A stretch of 64,000 nt of DNA from Terramyces sp. JEL0728. Lineage: Eukaryota; Chytridiomycota; Chytridiomycetes; Rhizophydiales; Terramycetaceae. Under the pieces are notes generated by a model that saw only the letters and a program-made list of their open reading frames with translations, was not told the origin of the DNA and did not search any database. Where the stretch lies: NCBI GenBank assembly GCA_027603945.1, contig JADIIU010000048.1, positions 34,410-98,409 of the forward strand. Reading direction: 5' to 3'. A program made the translations under genes and the position numbers. Below, piece by piece: positions 32,783 through 44,724 of the stretch (position 1 is the stretch's first letter; each line of letters opens with the position of its first letter).

Positions 32783-32957
32783 AGGTGTCAAATTGGTTTA
32801 ATTTACTATTCTGCCGGAATAAGCCTATTGAGTTCCATTTGGTGCTGGCTTGCCAAATACGTGCCTATTCAGATGCAGTTCACGCGATAGACGATGGTCT
32901 GACTTCCGAGGAAAGATTCAGTATTGAAACGGGATATGCAATCTAAACGATGATAAG

Positions 32958-33151
32958 GAGCCAACAATGTTCCTGTAAAAGATGCTGCTAACTGTGCGCA
33001 GTCAATCCGGCAAGAACTAAAGGACTTGCATGCGCCAGTGTTGGCCATTGAGAATCCATTTTGGATAAGAAGCCGCTTTGATTTTCTGTTTTGTCCATGG
33101 CAATCACCATTTACAGATTTCCGGGTTACGACACCACAACAAATCCGATAA
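32958..33151 (+). pseudogene. ELM1-like fragment (possible pseudogene)
   Basis: A coding-like segment, acceptor-like AAG before it and TAA at its end, with the pattern QELKDLHAPVLAIENP...RFDFLFCPWQSPFTDFRVTTP. This resembles the middle of the ELM1/DUF1022 mitochondrial-fission family (pattern QLQDP-x-P-xxFDLVVAP-D-x-GPNV). A second open piece without ATG lies upstream (about 32822-32944). The C-terminal half of the family is not found before the permease starts at 33386, so this is probably a decayed or incomplete gene, or one with splicing I failed to resolve. Confidence 0.35.
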
Positions 33152-33385
33152 TGTTAGACACCAATGCCTGGGATCCCGGCACTAGTGCAAGTATGCTGCT
33201 TAAGCTCTTAGCCTCTCGAACAATCAATCGTTTCATCCAGCGATTTTCACAAGGTTCAGAACCCGAACATATTTGCGGCACTACTTTGCACCAATCACCG
33301 TTCTGTACCACCAAAATTTTCTCTGCTGGACCCAGAAAAAAAAATATAAAACAAGATTTTTTTACATTAGCAGAAATAGAAAAAA

Positions 33386-34948
33386 ATGTCCTCTGAAGAC
33401 GAAATTAGACTTGCCAAGCTAGGATATAAACAAGGACTTAAACGTCAATTTTCAGCACTTGAAACTTTTGGATTAGTGCTAACCAACTCTTCTGTTATCA
33501 TTGGTGTTATTCCGTTCTTTGGGACTGCCATGTTTTTAGGTGGTCCAGTTGCGTTTACATGGGGATGGCTGATCACAGGATGTTTCACGACTTGTATTGG
33601 TTTGGCTTTAGCAGAAATCTGTTCTACTTATCCAACTGCTGGTGGTTTGTATTATTATTCTGCTGCCCTGGCAGGCAAAAAATATGGCCCAGTTGCTTCA
33701 TGGTTCACTGCGTGGTTCAATGCTTTGGGGCAAGTTGCCGGATGCAGTGGTTCAGTATATGCTGCCGCTCAATTCTTCAACATCTTTTTATTGCAAATCG
33801 CACCAAAGTCTGCCAGCTTTATCTTGACCGCTGATGGTACTCTATTAAATGCCAACGCTACCGTGTTAACTTTTGCCATCATGATGTTGCTTATTGGTCT
33901 TACCAACACTTTTGGTGGAACTGCGTTGAAAATCTCGTCCTACATGTCGACTTTTATTCATCTTATTGGAGGATTTGTGATTATCGTCACTGTTTTGGCA
34001 ACTACACCTGTTAAGCAATCCACTTCATTTGTTTTTACTAACTTTGTGGATTCAACTGGCTGGACCGATACAATGGGAGCTGCACCTTTCTTTGTTGCAA
34101 TGTTGGGCATCCTTCCTTCTGCTTGGTCCCAAATTGGCTATGATTCATCTGCCCACTTGTCTGAAGAAACACACTCTGCCCACATCAATGGTCCTGCTGC
34201 TATTATGTATACCATTGGATGCAGTATCGCATTAGGATGGGGATTGATCCTCAGTTTAACTTACTCTATTGGAGACTTTGCTGCGCAATCTGCAACTCCT
34301 TATGGTCAAATGGCAGCTCAAATCTTTGTTGATAGTGCTGGTACTGCTGGCGGTGCTATCTTGATCTTAATTGTTGCAGTTGCTGGTTTCTTGTGTGGGG
34401 TAGGTACTGTTGCCGCCAATTCTAGAATGTTGTATGCTTTCGCTCGTGATGGGGGATTACCATTCTCCAGCACTTTGGTTGTGCTTGACACAAAAACTGG
34501 TATGCCTTTAAGATTAGTATGGGTGTCTACAATCGTATCTTTCTTGCTGTCTGTTCCAGCGCTATTCTCCACTGTTGTACTAAGTGCAATTGGCGGTGTT
34601 TCCATCATTGGTTTCACAGTTTCCTATGCTATTCCAATCTTCATTAGAATTACAATTGGTGCTGACACCTTTGTTCAAAGCGAATTCAACTTGGGAAGCT
34701 ACAGTAAGTTGATTGGATGGATTGGTGTCTTGTGGACTGTATTTATGTTTGTTATTTTCCAATTCCCAAACAATACTTTAGGTGCATTCCCAGTCACTGT
34801 CACCAACTTCAACTATGTCCCATTGGTTGTAGGCACACTAATCTTGTTTGCTGGTGGATGGTGGGCAGTTGATGCCAAAAACTGGTTCAGAGGTCCGCAC
34901 AGAGAAGCAGGGCTTGAAGCCGTTGAAGCAAAGGAAGAAGACGCTTAA
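33386..34948 (+). CDS. Amino-acid/GABA-type permease (APC superfamily)
   Basis: Intronless, 520 aa, twelve predicted helices, usual length for fungal amino-acid/choline/GABA permeases. Early signature GLVLTNSSVIIGVIPFFGTAMFLGGP in helix 1, AEICSTYPTAGGLYYYSA, and YDSSAHLSEETHSA in the loop after helix 6 are typical of the Bat1/Uga4/Hnm1 group, which import amino acids, GABA or choline by proton symport. The exact substrate cannot be read from sequence. TAA is followed by TAAATAA, so the polyadenylation element is at the stop. Its codon usage looks more biased (GCT, GTT, ATC) than neighbours, suggesting high expression. Confidence 0.9.
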   Translation: MSSEDEIRLAKLGYKQGLKRQFSALETFGLVLTNSSVIIGVIPFFGTAMFLGGPVAFTWGWLITGCFTTCIGLALAEICSTYPTAGGLYYYSAALAGKKYGPVASWFTAWFNALGQVAGCSGSVYAAAQFFNIFLLQIAPKSASFILTADGTLLNANATVLTFAIMMLLIGLTNTFGGTALKISSYMSTFIHLIGGFVIIVTVLATTPVKQSTSFVFTNFVDSTGWTDTMGAAPFFVAMLGILPSAWSQIGYDSSAHLSEETHSAHINGPAAIMYTIGCSIALGWGLILSLTYSIGDFAAQSATPYGQMAAQIFVDSAGTAGGAILILIVAVAGFLCGVGTVAANSRMLYAFARDGGLPFSSTLVVLDTKTGMPLRLVWVSTIVSFLLSVPALFSTVVLSAIGGVSIIGFTVSYAIPIFIRITIGADTFVQSEFNLGSYSKLIGWIGVLWTVFMFVIFQFPNNTLGAFPVTVTNFNYVPLVVGTLILFAGGWWAVDAKNWFRGPHREAGLEAVEAKEEDA

Positions 34949-35281
34949 TAAATAATTTAGAGTATGGCTTCCTAGTGCAATTTATCCTAATTTTGAACTG
35001 CCACTTCAAGGTACATGAGCGAGTGGGGGACGTTGTAAACGTGGGTCTAAGCGTACTCGCTCGCACATTTTTGTGTAACATTTCTTTCCAGCTGGCATTA
35101 GAGCAGCCATATCGTGCAAGATTGGTTTCAGCTGGTATGCCAATAGACTTTCTTGTATGTCGTTTGGAGATGATGTTTCTCTTCTATTCCAAATAAATAT
35201 GGCAGTGGGTACATTGCCAGCGTGACCATGGACACGGCACAGACTTTGTATTAAAAAAGGGCCAACTCGGATGAATTGGCA

Positions 35282-36641
35282 ATGTTCCACTTCTACGCTC
35301 TCGCTGCATTCGTTCAAGCGCACAACGTACAGCATGTTGTTCACGTCATGATGGTAGGTCCGATCTAAATCCAGGAGAACAGGGCTTTTGACACTGTATT
35401 TGGTTACCTCACGCACACTACAGATATAGACAACCTCGTTGGAAAACAATACTGCAACTACGTTAATGTAAGCGACCCACAGTCGTTGAAAGTTTGCACC
35501 GCTCCAAATCAGGTGGATGTTACAAATTATGGTCCAGGTAATTGCATGCTAACGAGACCATGGCTACTTTGATGTAACCAATGAAATATACGGGACCAAT
35601 GATCCCAAAACACCACTCCCAGCTGTTGCCCCCATGAACGGCTTTGCCCAGCAGGGAGCAATTAGTGCGTACAAAGGTGCAGATGCTGCCCATTTGCAGC
35701 AAGTAATGGCCGGGTTCGATCCAAAAAACATTCCTGTTCATGCAACCCTTGCATCAGAATTCACTATATTTGACAGGTGGTTTGCTGCAGTGCCAGGTAA
35801 TTATTACTAACCAAGGTCCAACAGAGCCAAATAGAGCATCTGTGCATTGCGCAACCTCTGGTGGATGGTATGACAATGATGGAAAGAAACTTGCAGCTGG
35901 AAACCCATGCCGTTCAATTTTCCAGGATTTGAAAGATGCAGGAAAAACTTGGAAGAACTATTTCCAAGAAGTGCCTTCAATGTTCTTTTTACGCAACACC
36001 CGTTTGGATATGGTTGCAAATTCCCGTCTGTATGGTGACTTTGTCAAAGATGCTCAAGCTGGAAATTTGCCAAACTACTCCTTTTTGGAACCAACTTTTG
36101 GTACCTTGCCAGCCAACAAGAACACTTATAATGGTAAGTTTCCTTTCATCTAGACGGGCATGCTGGTGATGGCGGTGCTTTCCATGCAGCAGAGTATTTT
36201 TTAAAGGAATTGTACGAGACACTTAGAAACTCTCCACAGTGGGAAACCACTCTACTGCTGATCACCTATGATGAACACGGCGGATTCTTTGACCATGTAC
36301 CTCCACCAAGTGCTCCAAACCCAGATGGCATCACCAGTACCGATCCTGACCACCCTGGTGTCGTATATTCGTTTGATAGACTTGGAGTTCGCGTTCCAGT
36401 AATCGCAGTTTCTCCTTGGGTTGCTAAAGGCAAAGTTGAACACACACCTAATGGTCCACACCCAGACAGTCAGTTTTCCCATGCTTCAATTCCAGCAACA
36501 CTGCGATCAATCTTTAAACTTTCTTCGCCCCCGCTAACCGCTAGAGAAGCTTGGAGTGGAAATTTTGAGGATATTTTGTTAGATGCACCAAGAAACGACT
36601 GCCCGTACGTTATGCCAGCAGTGAACATGAAAGGTTTTTAA
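35282..36641 (+). CDS. Secreted phosphatidylcholine-type phospholipase C
   Basis: Exons 35282..35353, 35375..35537, 35557..35796, 35816..36133 and 36154..36641 give 426 aa; introns are 21, 19, 19 and 20 nt. A signal peptide ([13 protein letters not shown]) precedes the phosphoesterase-family (non-specific PLC/acid phosphatase) domain: [12 protein letters not shown] with the metal-binding ENR-FD motif formed across the first intron, GPDHGY formed across the second, TEPNRAS with PNR, and [10 protein letters not shown]. It cleaves the headgroup of phospholipids, releasing diacylglycerol. Probably secreted or in the vacuole. The first exon is easy to miss. Confidence 0.9.
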
Positions 36642-36841
36642 ATCAATTAGAATAAATTCATAATGATCCGTTTCAAACAAGCCATGTTAAGCTGGCTGCA
36701 GATTATTTAATATTAAGTAAATGCCAGCGTCAAACTCAGCCATAAGCGAATAGTAAGCGAAAATATTTATCCGATTATTTTCCTCAGCGAAACTCGGCTT
36801 ACATAACAGAAACATAAAGCCTCAGGTTTTACAATTTTCCA

Positions 36842-38368
36842 ATGACTGTAGATTCACACTTTCTACATCGCCTGGTTTATGGAAACCACACCAAATTGCT
36901 ACAAAAGGAATTATCCAATTCCTCTAACCCTCATCCATTGTTGAATCAATTCTTTCGGGGACAAACACCATTGACTTTGGCAATTTCGCTTGGAAGGCGA
37001 GAGTGCATTACAATATTATTGGACAACGGGGCTTCAACATTCACTAGGAATGCAGATGGCTGGACGCCTTATCAGGAAGCAATATCCTATGGAGATCGAG
37101 ATATTCTGAAACAACTCTATTTGAAGTATGAGGAGGAACATGATATTTGGACTGGTGAAAAGATTGAAAAAGTCTTGAATTCGTTGCAGCAAGTATTTTC
37201 TCTTAATGACAGGAAAAGACAGATATTCAATTCGAATTGGAATTTTCATTCAAATCCATTATTCCATTTGTTTCAAAGCTGTGTCCTTCTGACACTCTCA
37301 AAGTAGGTTCGTATTGACAGCAGATATACAAGGACGGTCCTGATGTTAGAATTGATTTCTCCCTTGTTGGATACGCTCAGTTCAAATCCATCAGACAAAA
37401 CATCACGATCCTTGTCAAGGCTGGAGTAGGTAGTCTAAACTAATCGTAGATAGAAAAGTTTGCTTTGTCAACCATGATTTGAAGACAGTCTTTCAATTAT
37501 ATCCCAAAGTTGCGAAACAGGTAACATTAACAGAGGAACAACTTGAAAAGAATATTTCCTACGCCTTAAATTCTCCAAATGTAGCTGGTTTTAACGATAG
37601 AGAGGGGCTAATGATATCGATTGGAAGTCAATTTCAATTTCACCAGTCCATTCGTACTTTTCAAAGAAACAAACCACCCTGAAAATAGATAGATGGCCAA
37701 CAACCGTTTGGAATTTGAATTCTGTAGATATTAACTACCTTGTAAGAAAAGAACATTTGTCAGCCAGACCATTCCCTCAACCACTGGATCCCAAATCAGC
37801 TAAAGAGTACGCAATCAAGCAAAAGCAACTGCAGCTAAAAACTGATGGCAAAGTGACTGTTACGGATGAAGAAGTATCGGATGCAAAATTGGCTCTAAAG
37901 TACATGCATAGATCTACACTCGACCCACCACCACAACCTACAATGTCAATTGACGAATACTTTTCAAAAGACGACCCAATTCATCTTGGGAGGACAATAG
38001 AAGTATCCAGCGAAAAACCATCCATTTCTTCAGTATCGGGAAAACTATTTCTGAACGAATCTAGTCTAATGCTGAATGAAGAAAAATCCCCAATGCCCAT
38101 CAATCTATTAAGTTCGCTTTTAGAAGTGATTGGATTTGGAAATGAACAAATGGGCAAACTATCAGACATTATCGAACAAGCTATTCCTGAAGGATTCCCA
38201 ATGCGCATAGAACTGCCAATCTTATGGTTTCCCCTCTCTGCTTGTTTTCAGTTCCAAAAGTTTGAAAATGAGCCAATCTTACCCCACACTTGGTTTGATA
38301 TCCCAACTAAAAACGATGGCTACCAAACAACTGCACTGCCTCATGCAAAATTTGTCTTGGCTGACTGA
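36842..38368 (+). CDS. ANKRD13-like ankyrin/GPCR-chaperone protein
   Basis: Exons 36842..37192, 37213..37302, 37324..37429, 37450..37580 and 37601..38368 give 481 aa; introns are 20, 21, 20 and 20 nt, e.g. GTATTTTCTCTTAATGACAG. N-terminal ankyrin repeats (GQTPLTLAISLGRRECITILLDNGA...DGWTPYQEAISYGD) are followed by the GPCR-chaperone domain: FVSKLCPSDTLKIYKDG, VRIDFSLVG and later LVRKEHL. In animals ANKRD13 proteins bind ubiquitylated membrane cargo and help receptor trafficking. A C-terminal ubiquitin-interacting motif is not evident. Frame changes in the raw sequence are explained by the short introns. Confidence 0.87.
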
Positions 38369-38392
38369 TAAATAAACAATTGTTTACCCAAA

Positions 38393-38702
38393 ATGAAAAC
38401 TGTATTTTTACTCTCATTCGTATCCTGCATTATTGCGGTGGATAAACAACAGGAATGTGAGAGCCAAGGATTAAAGGTAATGGAAACAGTACTAGGAGAC
38501 TTGGTATGCAGGGAAAAGACCAAACAAGAGATCCATGACGAGTATTGCCAATCGCTTGGTATCTATGCCTAATGCAGGTCTGATTGGTATACAGTTTTAC
38601 GATATTTGCTTTACTGAAGCGCAAAAAGCGGTTTACGATGCCTGTTCACTCCGATCTTTCAACAAACCTCAATGTATCAACGATGCGCTAAACAGTGCAT
38701 GA
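38393..38702 (+). CDS. Small secreted cysteine-containing protein
   Basis: Exons 38393..38558 and 38578..38702 give 96 aa; the 19-nt intron is GTATCTATGCCTAATGCAG. A clear signal peptide (MKTVFLLSFVSCIIAV) is followed by six cysteines spread evenly in a helical, charged mature part, like a small disulphide-stabilised secreted protein. No family recognised; such proteins in zoosporic fungi are candidate effectors, but that is inference only. The TGA is joined to ATAAAC. Convergent with the MFS gene, 12 bp apart. Confidence 0.7.
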
Positions 38703-38713
38703 ATAAACGTGAT

Positions 38714-40158
38714 TTATTGGTGTTCAATTAAAACCTGTTCTACTTGCACGTCTTCTTCTGTATGTCTGGTATCAACTACATCTTGTGCGGTTGGCTGCAT
38801 TAGTGCCACTCCACCTATAATATTGAACAGCGCGACCACCAATAGGAAGGTGTTTGGCTTGAAATCAACTGTTGCTGACCATATCATTGGATAGATTACA
38901 TTGAATGCCAGCTTTAGGATTTGATCCACAGCTGAAACACATGCAAAGAGCATACCTTGAGAAGCGGGAGACGCAGAGCTGCTTAAAAGTGATCTGAGAG
39001 TTGGATTCGCTATAACACCAAACGAGTCCAAAATAGATATTAGATAAAGCACCCACCCTTGTTTTGCTATTGAAATCAATAAAGCTGCCGACGCGGAGGA
39101 GAACAGTGCCAGGCGCACTAGGTCCAGTTCAAATTGATATTTTCCCTTCTGCGTTGCTATCTGCCGAGCAAAAATCCTTGTAAATAGCGGATAAATGAAG
39201 ATTAGCCAGCCAACACGGAGTAGAGACCCAGCAAGGCCGTACATACCCTCATCTTGCGAGTCCCATCCAAATACAAACGAGTTGTAAAAGAACATCATCT
39301 TTTTGCCATCAAACGAGATTGCAGTAGCACAAATTCCAAAGAGAAAACAAATGAAGGTTGGCGACATGACTTGCTTGACGACGTTATACATCTTTTTCGC
39401 ACTTTCTGCAACTGACAAGTTGTTTGTCTTTACTCTGGAGAAATCCAGTGACTCTGGTAAAAGCCAAGCAAAAGCAACCAAAGCGCTGGATGTCCCAAAG
39501 AATGCAATGACAAATACGGTTTGTGGATCCAAATGCCTATTCAGTATTCCCCCAACCATTGGGCCAAACCCGAAACTGAATAAAATCACGCCTTCAGCAA
39601 TAACAAAATATTTAGACCTGTCAACCGCGGTAGTTGTATCTGCCAAATACGCAAAAGTATTGTTGATAAGGATAAAGTATGATCCTAGCAGTCCTTCAAT
39701 CAAGTATCCAAGGACTACAACCCATAAGCCAAAATTAAAGTAAGAAACGGCAATGTAGCCAAGGATGACTGCCAACTCGTTAATGACAGACAACAACAGC
39801 ATTGGTTTTCTTCCGAATTTGTCTGAAAGTATTCCAAGCCAAGGAACGGCAATTAATCCTGGTATTCCAGAACAAACTTGAAAAATTGAATTCCATTGCG
39901 ATGCCAATGCTTGATATTCCGGATTCGCTCTGCATTTGTCCCAATCCGGAGCAAAATGAGGTTGTGAAAATATGCTGTTGTACACTGAGGTAGAATTTGT
40001 CGAGCACAGGTACATTATTAGCCATTGATTTGTGATTCCAAAAACAACTGTTAGAAAGAATATTGTGATCATCACTATCGTTAGGAATACCTACAAGGAA
40101 TGTAAATAAAGTAAGGTCTGGCTCTTGTGCGTTGTATTAGCGGTGTCTCTTCATCCAT
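38714..40158 (-). CDS. MFS transporter, TetA/MFSD14-like, copy 1
   Basis: Exons 40158..40095 and 40074..38714 give 474 aa; the 20-nt intron is GTAGGTATTCCTAACGATAG. Splicing restores the N-terminus (MDEETPLIQRTRARPYFIYIPLM) that aligns with copy 2. Twelve helices and the MFS motif A GILSDKFGRKP between helices 2 and 3 are present. The layout resembles tetracycline-resistance-type and MFSD14-like organic-solute transporters; substrate unknown. Tandem with copy 2, about 100 bp apart. Confidence 0.85.
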
Positions 40159-40259
40159 CGAAAAATAGGTGGAACAATTGGGGAAACTCAAACCCGATTC
40201 CCGCCAGGGCAGACAGTGAGGGGAAATATAATTTTAAGCACGTATATATTCAAAAAAAT

Positions 40260-41747
40260 CTACAAATTATCGCCTGCTACGGGAACTTGATCTTCAGTTG
40301 CAATTTTCCCCTTCACAATTCCATTTACTGTTGGCACAAGCATGAGTAGGAATGCAACGAGCAAAACTCCTACATCCATGAGTAGGAATGTATTGGCATT
40401 GTTTTCAACAGTCGCAGCCCAAATAGATTGGTAAACCACGCTAAAGATCAAATTCAATACTTTTTCAATGGTGGAGATACCGGAAAACAACTGGGCTTGA
40501 CTTTCCGCTGGGATCGCATTGGATAGCAGTGATCTGAGCGTTGGGATTGCGATTATCGCAAACCCTTGGATTGGAATGACAGAGTACAAGATCCAGCCTT
40601 TATCTGCAAAGGCAATGACCAACGTTGCAAGGGCAAACAACATTAGCGATGTACGAATTATCGTCAATTCAAAGAATGCCATTCCTCGCGGTTCTTTGAT
40701 AAAGTTTGCAAACAATCTAGTCAGCAAAGGATAGACCAAAAGCATGCTCAGCATCCTGCAGAATGAAGCTGCCAGCACATATTGCCCTTCATCTTGAGCA
40801 TCCCAGCCAAATGTATAGGATACATAGTTGAAAAACTTTGACTGCCCCTCCTGGACAATTGTCAAACAGCAAATTGCAAGCAGGATGAAGCAAAAAGAGG
40901 TAGACATTGCGTTGGAAAAGACTCTGACGATTTTTTGCACGTTCTTTTTCAATGAGCTTGAATCATCGGTTTGCGCTCTATTTGTAGCCATGTCTTTAGA
41001 CTCTGGCAAAAAGATGGCAGTCAGGATAGTGATGATTGTGGTTAGAATCCATGAGATCACAAAGACATCGCTAGGGCCGTTCGGCAAGTTCTAAGGTTAG
41101 ACATGAGTTACTCTGGCGAGAATCCCTCCAATGAGAGGCCCAAAGGCAAACCCAGCAAAGAAAACCGATTCACCAACAACAAAGGTATTTGATCTTTCGC
41201 TCGCTTCGGTAGTGTCTGCAAAGTAAGCCAAAGTGTTGTTGATCAACACTGTAAATGAACCCATAAGCCCGGTTACAATTGCAGTAGCCAAAATTAACCA
41301 TAAACCAACGCCAAAGTATGAGATTGCTACAATACCACCAAGCGAAATTATGGCAGTTGACATGGAGAGAATAATCAGTGGTTTTCTGCCAAATTTATCA
41401 GAAAGAATGCCGTACATAGGAACGGTAATTAATGCTGGTATTCCTCCACAGATTCCCATTGCCATCGTCCATCTTCCTGCGATAACCTGAGCATTGGGGT
41501 TGTGACTGCAAGTCTCCCAGTCTGGAACTGCCGATATTTCATTAGCAAAGAAGCCAGGCAAGTACTGAGTCGATAAGATTGCTGGATCGTCAAACCTTGA
41601 ACAAATATATAGTAATAGCCACTGTCCAATTACTCCTACTGTCATTGAAAGGACCAACAGGTTGAGGAATACAGGTATGCAGACCAAGTAAGGCGAAGGC
41701 TTTTTCCTAGCATTGGCTGGCAGCAATGGTTGGGCTTCAGAATCCAT
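40260..41747 (-). CDS. MFS transporter, TetA/MFSD14-like, copy 2
   Basis: Exons 41747..41112 and 41090..40260 give 488 aa; the 21-nt intron has a CTAAC branch element. N-terminus MDSEAQPLLPANARKK carries a dileucine-like EAQPLL sequence; copy 1 has EETPLI in the same place, a pattern used for vacuolar or endosomal sorting. Motif A is GILSDKFGRKP. Paralogous to copy 1 over its length, but with intron positions that differ. Substrate unknown. Confidence 0.85.
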
Positions 41748-41787
41748 ACTATATTGCCTTTTTGACGATTATTTATCAAGTCTCAGT

Positions 41788-42098
41788 ATGTTGCCACAAG
41801 GAAACACATGGATGGCACCGGAAGTATATCGGAAGGAAAACACCTCGGAAAATGGTAGGTAGCAGCTTGAAATCCTTTGCAAGTTTGCGGAACTCAATAC
41901 CGGCACAATAACCAATGTCTCAGCTCTGTTAATGCCAAGATTTCGAAACTGGCCCTTTGTAGTTCAATCAGTCGGGCCCGACCTTCGTGCACCTTGAATT
42001 TCATGCGACAACTTAATCAAACATTCCACAGATTTGCCAACGGAAAATGCGGGATTGCATTTGTTGCGCAAAGATTAGTAATCGCACATCGCTTTTAA
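41788..42098 (+). CDS. Candidate small gene divergent from MFS copy 2
   Basis: ATG 41788 opens a coding-like frame (MLPQGNTWMAPEVYRKENTS) that meets a GTAGGTAGCAG donor-like site near 41854. Joining to the frame ending 42098 with a 29-nt intron gives a basic, cysteine-containing protein; a 25-nt intron gives a shorter product. Neither matches a family I know. Spacing of 40 bp to the divergent MFS start is typical of real gene pairs here. Confidence 0.3.
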
Positions 42099-42133
42099 TA
42101 TATTACAGCTGTAAACTCCAAATTTAAAGTATA

Positions 42134-44724
42134 TTAATATGTAAAGATTAAAAGCTCGGTTCGGTTCTGATCAGAAATTGGTTTGATAGTTTCGGAAACT
42201 TTTTGAGTGAACCTAAAAGTTCCGTGAATAATACATACTTGGTTCTGATAGTGAAACAAACGAGAAGAATAAAATACCGGATCGTCCCAGTTCGAGCAGG
42301 TTGGATAGATGATTTGAAACGATTCTGGATATGCCGTCGCAGCGCCTTCCAGCACTTTACCCATCCCCTTGATTGATTGGGCCATAAATATTAAATATCT
42401 TTTATCGGTTTGCAATGGAGAACAGTGCAGTCTGAATTCACCCTGTGTCTTTTTGGTTAAATTCATTCCAGCGACCCTAGCTGTCAATACGTCTTTACCA
42501 TCCGTTATGTCCATGTCTATTGATTTGTATTCTATCTCCTTTGTTTACGGTGATTTCATGAGTAGCTGGTTCTGCAGGGTGAGGATAAATAGCCTACGAT
42601 TAATGTCAATTACGGTTATAGGGACTCCGATCTTTGAAAAGATATTTGCTTCAAAGTAGTTTTTCACTTCTTGGTTTCTCTTCTTTGCCATTTTTAACGG
42701 ATCTGCACTTCCAATATTAAAACTCTTGCTCCTCTTTGCTGCGTTTTCCTTTCTTTCTAATTCTCTGGCAGTGATCGCAGTCTTTCTACGAACCAATTCA
42801 GACTTGCTGTTCTTTTTAGATTGCAGACGAGGAAGAGAACTGTATTTCTTGTCCACTGCAAACAATCTTGCTTCTTCGGTGCTGGATGCAACTGCTTCGG
42901 GTGATTTTTCTGTAACTGTTTCAATTACTAAACTGCGAGACTTGTTTACAAAAGTTTTTTCTCTTTCTGGAAAGTAATCATCAGATTTCCGTATTTCAGT
43001 GCAGAGTGCCTTTAGTTTCAAGGAGATTGGATCTTTGAGAGAAGTGTTTACAAAAGTTGAAGAGTCAGACACGGTAGTTGAGGTTTCCGCACCATCAGCG
43101 GCTGCATTCATGTTTGTCTTGTTTCCGAGCCCTGTTAAAGAAAGACTGTCTTTATCGGGGAAGTATCTGTTTGACCAAGCAGGGCTTTCCATAAAAGTAT
43201 TTTCTTTTTCTCCCAACCCAATTTTTAAATCCTTTCTGTCTCCAACATTTAAGATGGTCTTTTTGCGCTCAAACGAATAGTACTCTCTAACTACATCTTC
43301 CAAGACATTTGCATCTTCCTCCTGCGTAGTTGCATAATAAATCTTTACATCGTCTTTCTGGACATTATTCATTTTGTCCGTAGTAATTTCAATAATTGAA
43401 TAAAGGACATCTCTGGATATTTCGTCGTTCGGAGCAAGTATTTCCGGTTCCAGCGATTCCAAATCATCCGGATCGCTGGTTTCGTCATATATGCTGGTAG
43501 AACTACTTCCGGTATCGGTAGAGTCGTGTACATGGACTTTGACTATATTTTTAAGCGGCTTCACATCCAATATTTCATTTGATCTAATTGAAAATTCCTT
43601 TGAAGGCAAATCAACAGATTCCTTTGCGACATCTTCTATTTGTTTGTTTTTAATATCGATAGGATCTTTTGAAAGTACTTCTATTTTATCAGCTAAAAAT
43701 GGCCCTTCTTCACTAGGATCTGATTTGATGGTAGAAGACATACGTTTGCTGTCTGTTATAGATCTAACTAGTGCGGCGATTTCCACAATGTTCTGCTGTT
43801 GATGTTCCTGCGTTCCAAGGATTGGCGATTTGCTGCTTTTCTTGTGTGTGAAATGTCTATAGGCTAAAAATCCAACAATCGCAACAAGGATCAGTAATCC
43901 AAGAACCCATCCCAAGATTGCAGCAATTGGTGCTGACGAAGAATCGTTATTTGAACCGACTGGAGTGGTTGTTGCTACAGGGGAATTTGTATTTACACAG
44001 TCGTTGGAACAAGTCCAGGTATCTTGAACTTTGATACAGCAAGCATTTTGTTCGGTTACAGAAGAAATTAAGGTTTTAAACTGGATTCCAGGATTATCCC
44101 TAAAATTGAATTCCACCAAATTGTTTGACAGGAAACCATCAAACGCAGAAAAACGGTTACTTTGAAAGTCACTAATATTAAGACGGAATACATTTGTTTC
44201 AAAGTTGAATCTGCCGGTATTTGTGGAAAATCTCCATTCAAAAAGTTAAACGACATGTTCAAAGTTTGCAAGTGTGCAAACTTGAACATATCAGCTGTAA
44301 TTGTTCCATAGTATCCCTGGTTTGATAAGTCACTAGATTTAGAATATATCTACAGTGCTATGATGGCTGTCTGGTCGTTGCTGCAAGTAATGCCTGGGCT
44401 CGTACAGCACCACATTGGTTGCTTTACGGTTACAGTTGGGATTGGAGCTGCAGCCACCGGTACTGTAGATGCTTCCGTCTGCTGCAGAATAGTAACTGGC
44501 GGGATATTAGATATCGGCTGAGTTGCTGAAGCCAGAGCAGTGCCTGGACTCGGATTGAATCCCCATACCTGTCTCTTGCTAGATTTCTTGTAAAACGAAT
44601 ACTGTCCAAACAGGATATCGCAATCGTTTGACATTTTGCTGGATTTTTTTAAAAGAAAGTTCTTAATCCTTATTTTCTCGAACCGAAAAAGGAAGGTGGC
44701 AACAGTAAGGAGCTGATCTACCAT
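42134..44724 (-). CDS. LRR-transmembrane-SH3 protein
   Basis: Exons 44724..44354, 44332..44252, 44231..42614, 42593..42499 and 42476..42134 give 835 aa; introns are 21, 20 (GTTTAACTTTTTGAATGGAG), 20 (GTAATTGACATTAATCGTAG) and 22 nt. Order: signal-like N-terminus, cysteine cap (NDCDIL...WCC...ITC), a few leucine-rich repeats, a closing cysteine pair, one transmembrane helix (about residues 250-275), a roughly 400-residue acidic Ser/Thr-rich tail, then an SH3 domain at about 688-745. The SH3 hallmarks ITAIYPHP, VNKGD and NGWVAG are split by the last two introns. A C-terminal region follows. It would link outer-surface recognition to proline-rich partners. The N-terminal 30 residues are uncertain. 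Confidence 0.8.

Noticed and set aside
33126..33396. Overlapping plus and minus ORFs before the permease
   Set aside because: No family content, and the region overlaps the ELM1-like frame; read as promoter or decayed sequence.
35006..35449. 147-codon minus-strand ORF between permease and phospholipase C
   Set aside because: It starts with a TTG, has no recognised content and runs antisense to the first two exons and signal peptide of the phospholipase gene.
37193..37600. Apparent frameshifts in the ANKRD13-like gene
   Set aside because: Each frame change is explained by a 20-21 nt GT-AG intron that restores the family sequence, so the gene is intact.
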